Shown one piece after another: positions 58,639 to 64,000 of a DNA stretch of 64,000 nt (position 1 is its first letter; every line of letters starts with the position of its first letter). The position numbers were made by a program, and so were the translations under genes. Origin of the DNA: Haematobia irritans (Eukaryota > Arthropoda > Insecta > Diptera > Muscidae); assembly GCF_050003625.1 (NCBI RefSeq), contig NC_134397.1, positions 150,659,526 to 150,723,525 on the forward strand. Direction: 5' to 3'. The notes under the pieces are model-generated. The model had not been told where the DNA came from and made no database searches. It saw only the letters and a list, made by a program, of their open reading frames with translations.

Positions 58639-59131
58639 GAATATACATTTACCGTATATCAGTGAATTCATGAAATTCGGGAACAAGAAGAGTATCGTGA
58701 TGCTCAGAATGTGTTAAAAAAAACCGTTCGTAGTTACCTTGTCGTCGTAAATGTTCGTGAACTTGATCGCAGTTCTTGTCGAAAGTGTCGTATATTACTT
58801 TCAAAGCCAGACCGAATCATAACTAAGAGAGTATTCTACTGTGCGCGCTCAATTGTAAAGAATAAAAAATCGCGATATTGTATTTTCGAAAAGTCGTGTA
58901 AGAAGTACCCCGCCGCACATAGTGTCCAACCACAGAAGTGAAGAGGTCGATAACAAATGACCATAATATTTCTCGCTAAACTGAGCAACTAAAATAGCAA
59001 CTATACCCTCCTACTATAATAAAGAAAATAATTACGGAAGACAAAGCAAGCCATATATATCAACAAATTAGTCAATGCGAATAATGCAAATAGGATAAGA
59101 TCGATGTTACCTCTACACTTAATGTCTCTCC
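58639..59131 (+). other. Probable 5' UTR part of the Dad exon
   Basis: Between the acceptor at 58638 and the Dad ATG. It contains several short upstream ATGs, for example a 15-codon uORF MKFGNKKSIVMLRMC starting at about 58670. ATGs at 59104 and 59122 both lie in the frame one base behind Dad. All have T at -3, a weak context, so leaky scanning could still reach 59132. If the true transcription start is inside this interval, the uORF and the acceptor would not matter. Confidence 0.45.
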
Positions 59132-60296
59132 ATGAAATTTCAAAGCGAGAAGAAAGAACTATGGCGTTATGCGTCAAAAAACCTAATAACACCTGTACGT
59201 GGGATGACCAGACAGCCACCACTGCCGCATCGCCTTCCACTTCAACGCCACCCTCAGGGATCGTATCACCAGCGGCAGGAGGAGGAACAGCAATGTTTAC
59301 TTTCCCAATATCCTCAGATATCGTGTTGCGGCGACTCTGGCGAGAATTCCACCTCGATGTCGATGCGTCCCCAAGTGAGTACACCACCTCCGCCTTACAG
59401 TTCGGTAGCCGAATTGGATTGTTCGATGGTAGCTCAGCAGCAGGGTTTCTCCACAGAAGGAGAAACCGAAACATCGCTCTCGACAACGGAAACATCGCTT
59501 TCCGAAACAGCATCCTATGGTCGAAGACCAACGCGCAGCACCAACAACGGTGGTTACAATTACGTAAATACTGGCGACATCATGTACGTCGACGATTACG
59601 AAAAATTGAACGAGAACAGTTCGGACAGCAACAGCAGCGGCTACCACTTGACCAAGAAAGTCGAACGGATGCCAAATCAGAGACTTTCGATTTCGCGTGC
59701 TGGTGCATCTGCACCAACAACAAATTTTGCACCTGCTCCCAGCACAACCGTATCATCGGCCACGGCCTCATTTGCTGCAACCGCAGCAAAAATTTTAAGG
59801 AATTGTTGTGGTGCAAGTTTTGGCTCGACAAATTCCGTTGCCGCCGTCCCAACCACAAGTCCCCATGCATCGGTCAACAACAACAATACCACTTGCAACA
59901 AACGAAATTACGAGAGCTCGAAAAAGCAGAGCGTAGACGCAAGCAATTTTCAAGCCGAAGTCTATTTCAATGCCCTAATGAAACAACTGAAGGCCCGTCA
60001 AATATCATCACTGTTGAAGGCAGTGAAATCGCGGCACGATCCGGTAATAACTTCAAGTATGGGCGGAGCAAGTTCATCGGGGCGAAGTTCCATGACCACA
60101 TATCACACCAATTGTATATTAATGCGTCGAGCAGAAATACTCGGCGAAGAACCCTATGTGATAGTATGTCGCCTATTTTTGTGGCGAGATTTGAGCAATT
60201 CCTCACAACTGAAACGTTTACCTGTATGTCCAAACGAACGCGACCCAGTGTATGTATGTTGCAATCCATTACACTGGTGTCGCATCCTCGAAACAG
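59132..60296 (+). CDS. Dad: Inhibitory Smad (Daughters against dpp), 5' coding exon, partial
   Basis: Dad binds activated type I BMP receptors and blocks phosphorylation of Mad, giving negative feedback on Dpp signalling (known for the family). The exon encodes 388 codons plus one base, a phase-1 junction. The start MKFQSEKKELWRYASK resembles the basic I-Smad N-terminus. Residues about 80-94 contain PPPPYS. Residues 185-270 are Ala/Ser/Thr/Asn-rich linker. About 273-388 is an I-Smad-type MH1 domain: LMKQLKARQISSLLKAVKSR, then PYVIVCRLFLWRDLS, QLKRLPVCPNERDP, VYVCCNPLHWCRILE. Zinc ligands are visible as Cys328, Cys366, Cys376 or 377, and His381. The donor is AAACAG-GTAGGT at 60297. The MH2 domain must lie right of the window. 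The next codon begins with G, where other I-Smads have a short acidic linker. Codon use and GC are far higher than in the flanks. Confidence 0.9.
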
Positions 60297-60650
60297 GTAG
60301 GTGTTACAGATAAAACGTGATCACATTATATGACATTAGTATGTAGATAAGACATTACATTAAGAATTGTAATTAAGCAAAACCATGTCGCACTCTTTTC
60401 CTCGGCAAATTTCGCTGCCAAGGCATCCTTGTATTTTGCCAATACCATAGTCCAGTAAGCCCCTTCGTAACCACACTGTTAAATTCTCCAGCATGTTTTA
60501 TCGAGGATGTAAGACCGAGATTGTCTACCCTCATATAGCGCATTTGACGACTTGTTGGCCTACAAAAAATATTTCTCCTCTCATTAACATGTCAATTAGG
60601 AGCTTATATATTATAATAAATTCTTAAAGCTGAAATTTCAATATGTTATT
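60297..60650 (+). other. Start of Dad intron after the MH1 exon
   Basis: Begins GTAGGTGT. No exon or repeat is recognised. The intron continues beyond the window's right edge unless an exon has been missed; I see no MH2-like coding between here and 64000. Confidence 0.6.
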
Positions 60651-60845
60651 CCCCATGTTCCGATATTCGGAATGACAAATTGCAAGAATTTAGTTTTCTT
60701 ATAAGACTTAAATTCAATTTGTATTTAAACTTCTTATTATAGAGAACTATGTAGCCAACTTGTAAATTTAATTGTTTTAAGGTTAAGAAAATATGGCCAA
60801 ACAAAAATTTTGCGATTTGCGATTCCTAATATCGGAACATACCCC
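60651..60845. mobile_element. MITE with CCCCATGTTCCGATATT ends, intronic
   Basis: The left end CCCCATGTTCCGATATTCGG and the right end CCTAATATCGGAACATACCC are inverted. It is shorter than, but related at the tips to, the element at 16823-17258. Non-coding. Confidence 0.6.
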
Positions 60846-61330
60846 ATTATGTTTGCGACTATTCCAGGATTTGATATTATGCGAATATATGGGCGATTTA
60901 TTTAGTTCTATTCCAGAAGTTACTATCTATAATCAATTAGATATTGGCCACTTCAATTAACATAATCTATTTAATCTACCCAATAATATCTCCATACCCT
61001 TCATGTATTTATAATCTGAGTTTCCAAATGGATCAATTCTTTCCGATTTTTTCATTGTATTCTTCATATGAGAGCACAATTTTTTTGTACAATAAGATCC
61101 ACGAAAACTGAGTGCCATAGCACCCAACACCACACACATAGTCATTAGCCAAAAGGCTAACTATTTCAAATACTTGAAATGCGTCTTTTGGGAAATTTTG
61201 GCGACGCTCTGTAAAATAAAAATCAACAATAAAAAACTTGAAATCCAACAATAAAACAAAAAAATATATATTTCTACGTACTGCGCTAACAAATACCACG
61301 CGAACTTAATGGCAACGCGTATATTTCCCT
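60846..61330. other. Dad intron, no recognised feature
   Basis: AT-rich. Minus-strand frames at 60957-61145, 61033-61299 and 61161-61355 overlap each other in different frames and show no domain. Confidence 0.4.
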
Positions 61331-61450
61331 GGCGCCACTTGCTAAATTTACGCAAATCGCTTTGTTAAGAATTTAGCCGCCAGTCATCGCTTTTCTGGCA
61401 CTCGAGTAGACGCCAATATACACACTTTTGTAGTTGGCGTCGTCGGCGTC
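61331..61450. promoter_or_regulatory. Second, looser cluster of GGCGCC/GACGCC motifs
   Basis: TGGCGCC (61330-61336), AGCCGCC, AGACGCC (about 61408-61414), TGGCGTC and CGGCGTC (about 61435-61450) lie within 120 bp. They have the same core types as the 56.5-kb cluster. Intronic position in Dad makes a Smad/Brinker-responsive element possible; evidence is motif density only. Confidence 0.3.
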
Positions 61451-62265
61451 GTTGTTCAATGGCTTTGTAAACTTGTGATAGGAGTATTGACAAGCGGTTC
61501 GGGGAATTTATTGTAGTTTTGTTTTTGCAAATCGTTTTTTTCTTCTTCTCTTTTTCACGTTCTCTTCTCTCACGTTTTCTCTCCATCACATACACATTTA
61601 GTATTCCTTACATATGGAGGTTGGTTTTGTGTACATATTGGTTTCTTGATCATGTTAGAATTTTTTCGTTATTATTTAAGAATTAGAATTGATTGCTCGT
61701 ATCAATCGATGATTGGAAGTCGATCATCGATTGCGTGATATATGGAAATTGTATACAGAACTGTGAAAAAACCGATTTACTTTTTCTTTTGTTCACAATT
61801 TTTTGAATCTTATTGTTAAAACATAAATTAGTTATACCTTGTATTATAATTTATGAATAATCAAACGAAGGCAATCCTTGCAGATATTAAATATAGCAAA
61901 ATCTCACTAATACACATAAAGAAAATTTCATAAAAAAATCAAAAAAATCAGTCATATAAATTATCCATTATCCATATTCGTTATTGGTACGATTTATTTG
62001 TTACTAAGTTGAAAATGTATAATAATACTAAAACGCTATTTTTTGCGAATTTCGTTATTATTAAAATCACCCCAGATTTTATTTCCATTTCATCATCATT
62101 CTTTTAAAGTAAACGTGACTTTAAAGTACGAATTTCAAATATCTCTCCGTTTTTTAATGTTTTATGATTAAAATCCGAAATGTTTCTCCTCTGCTTACAC
62201 AAAATTGGGATTTCCTGGATTCACAATAGCTGCATGTTGTGAATAACTTCTACAATAAAGGTGCA
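61451..62265. other. Dad intron, no recognised feature
   Basis: AT-rich. A TTTTTTTCTTCTTCTCTTTTTC tract lies at about 61534-61556. A minus-strand frame here (61365-61595) is Lys/Arg/Glu-rich because of this tract and is not a gene. Confidence 0.4.
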
Positions 62266-62804
62266 CAGCAAAATTTGGAAGTTCTTCCAAAGGCACAACT
62301 TTAAAAGCACTTCCAAAAGATGTACTCCCAACGATGTTCTCTATTTCAACTCCACAGGAAATTCTTTTAATTCAATTATTTATAACTCGCTTTTTTCTTT
62401 TTTTTTATGGGTAAATTTAATTTTTTTGTTTCAAAAAGGTTAAAAACAGAGTAAGCTTTAATAAAATGGTACAAATTATTGAAATTTTGTCGATTTTTTT
62501 CAAAATATTTTAATTCAAACGTTTCGGACAAGGGTTATAATGCATTAAAAATCATAAAAATGTATAAAAATTATTTATTTGTCAAAATATGACAATATTT
62601 TTTAATTCACATCCAAAACACTGAATTTGAATCACACAGTAAGAAGTGATGCAAATTCAGTGCAACGGCGGTTGAAATGGTGGACATCCGTCCTATGACA
62701 ATCCCATGTTAAATTCATCGCTTCTGCGCCGATTTTGCACTACTTCCGGATCCAAACAGAACATTTTCACTACTTTTTTGGCGACGCTGTTTTTACTGGG
62801 TGAG
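62266..62804 (+). mobile_element. CCCAGCAAAA-ended element, uninterrupted copy
   Basis: It matches, in order and without insertion, the two halves at 18534-18749 and 20174-20468, and in reverse 28790-31520. Shared blocks: GGCACAACTTTAAAAGCACT, CAGAGTAAGCTTTAATAAAA, AACACTGAATTTGAATCACA, GAAGTGATGCAAATTCAGTG. The right end is TTTTTTGGCGACGCTGTTTT then ACTGGG. The left end is decayed. Non-coding; it gives the empty-site sequence for both DINE-like insertions. Confidence 0.7.
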
Positions 62805-64000
62805 TACTATGTTCGGTTTTTTCACCAAAACACTAAATTAAAAGTACAAATATATTTATGAAGACGATTATATTTTGATCGAGTCTTGCCAAATAACGGA
62901 TGGAAATATCCAAGGAATTGATTGCAAATAATTTTATATTTCTAAATTAGTTAATTAAAAAAAGTAACCGTGAAAACAAGCTGGTTTTCAGCTTGAAAAA
63001 CTGAACATAGTACTCAGCTTAAGATGAAAATAAATGCAGTAGTGTTGTAAATTGTAATTACTTGTGACTACTCGTTACTATCTGTTACTTTCGAATTAAT
63101 TACTCGTTACTACTTTACTTTAATAGAAATTAAAAAAAAAAAAACATTAATAGAAATTTAAATAAAAATAGTTTTGAAAAGCGGATTCCATCTTCCAGTT
63201 TTATTCAAAATTTAAAATATGTACAGGCCTCGTTAGAAACAGATATCCAGCCAATGTGGACATTTTTCAAGGGTTTGTACTAAGCTATGAAAAATAGTTT
63301 TGATATCAATGACATTATTATTCATACTATCCGCTTGAGACGTTGTTTCCAATCAACAGTTGTGATTCTTTTAATTCGAAAGGCTCCCACCTAAATCAAT
63401 GCAAATTTTTTCACTATTACAATCGCTCATACCAAGTGGCAATCCTTTACAAGAAATAAGTTTTCACTTTCTGTAACACTTTCTTTGAGGTGAAGCCAGA
63501 TTTTGCTTTTTCTCGTTTTTCCCCGATTTTCCATAACTTTAATTAATATTTTTTCAAAACTCAACAATTTTGCTTTCAAATCGACAACTTGCTTACTGCC
63601 AGAAGAAGAAATAAAATGATATTGAAGATATTGCCCTGTAGGAAATGTCAATAGTGAAATAGTACTGACTTACTATTGACTGTGTCGCCAGTACTACTGA
63701 CCAAATATACCCCAGGAAATGTAAAATTCTATTGACATTTAACATGTACTTGTCATTGAGAATGAACTACTGACACAAGAACTACTGACTAGGTGGTACT
63801 TTTGGAACCATATGGAGACATTGGAACCACTGAATCAGTCCATTGTCACCATTTTGTCAACACTTTTTTTACCAAATAAAAAGGCGTAAAATTAGAAATT
63901 AAAATCATATTTATTATGTATATAAAATTATCTGATAAGAAAATTTTATTTTTTATTTTATTAAACTTCTGAAGTTAAAAAGATGTACAGAATGAAAATT
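62805..64000. other. Dad intron to the window edge; no recognised gene
   Basis: Contains a stretch of short TTACTCGTTACTA-type repeats at 63055-63125 and TACTGAC/ACTACTGAC repeats at 63660-63800. The minus-strand frame at 63427-63651 has no family signature. No MH2-coding exon is seen. Confidence 0.35.

Noticed and set aside
58711..58941. 76-codon frame upstream of Dad
   Set aside because: It starts at a non-ATG codon (GTG); the ATGs just before it reach a stop within a few codons. Treated as 5' UTR.
59001..59531. 176-residue minus-strand frame, and further antisense frames across the Dad exon
   Set aside because: Antisense shadows of the GC-richer Dad coding exon without known domains.
62805..64000. 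Search for the MH2 exon of Dad
   Set aside because: No MH2-like coding on the plus strand; the rest of the gene must lie beyond the right edge.

Overview
This window is nuclear DNA of a higher (calyptrate) fly, very probably a muscid such as a horn-fly or stable-fly relative. Three things show this. A mariner copy at about 24.9-26.1 kb is near-identical in its protein to the irritans-subfamily element Himar1, first found in Haematobia irritans. Several elements resemble the DINE-1/INE-1 (Helentron) repeats of flies. The only host gene I recognise is a fly inhibitory Smad, Dad (Daughters against dpp). The DNA is AT-rich, intron-bearing and dominated by nested transposable elements. I see no bacterial or viral genes, no rRNA, no tRNA gene and no CRISPR array.

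Layout. 0.6-6 kb: two elements built on a 29-bp AT-rich minisatellite, the second tandemly duplicated and holding a perfect 41-bp foldback. 6-9.7 kb: small inverted-repeat elements (MITEs) around a short GC-richer block. 9.9-12.1 kb: a large 29-bp array in reverse orientation. 13.4-17.7 kb: MITEs, a third minisatellite element carrying a tRNA-derived SINE, and mariner ends. 17.9-20.8 kb: a hAT-like element with 8-bp target duplications, packed with a MITE, a second inverted-repeat element and a DINE-like element. 19.6-25.5 kb: a recent 2.95-kb tandem duplication whose junction lies inside the mariner. 24.6-32.4 kb: two more DINE-like elements and a MITE. 32.8-34.2 kb: a mariner whose middle is replaced by a ~118-bp minisatellite. 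35.7-38.6 kb: another large 29-bp array with an internal 1.19-kb higher-order duplication. 38.9-45.6 kb: two broken mariners (one split by a DINE-like element), an element with CCCGGGAT-rich ends and a DD41D-type Tc1/mariner deletion derivative. 45.8-48.3 kb: more MITEs and a 5'-truncated SINE.

48.3-64 kb is calmer and belongs to the Dad locus on the plus strand. A 5' coding exon (ATG 59132, donor at 60297) encodes the I-Smad N-terminus and the whole MH1 domain with its four zinc ligands. The MH2 exons lie beyond the right edge. Upstream are candidate non-coding exon(s) and a long intron. That intron holds a tight cluster of TGGCGCC motifs, which are Brinker/Mad-type sites, at 56466-56554. 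A looser cluster lies in the next intron at 61331-61450. Dad is known to be induced by Dpp/BMP signalling and to feed back on it, so these clusters are plausible control elements; that role is inferred.

Nearly all other open reading frames are by-products of repeats. The long ones at 30.5-31.1 and 41.7-42.4 kb exist because the DINE-like internal repeat is 153 bp, exactly 51 codons.
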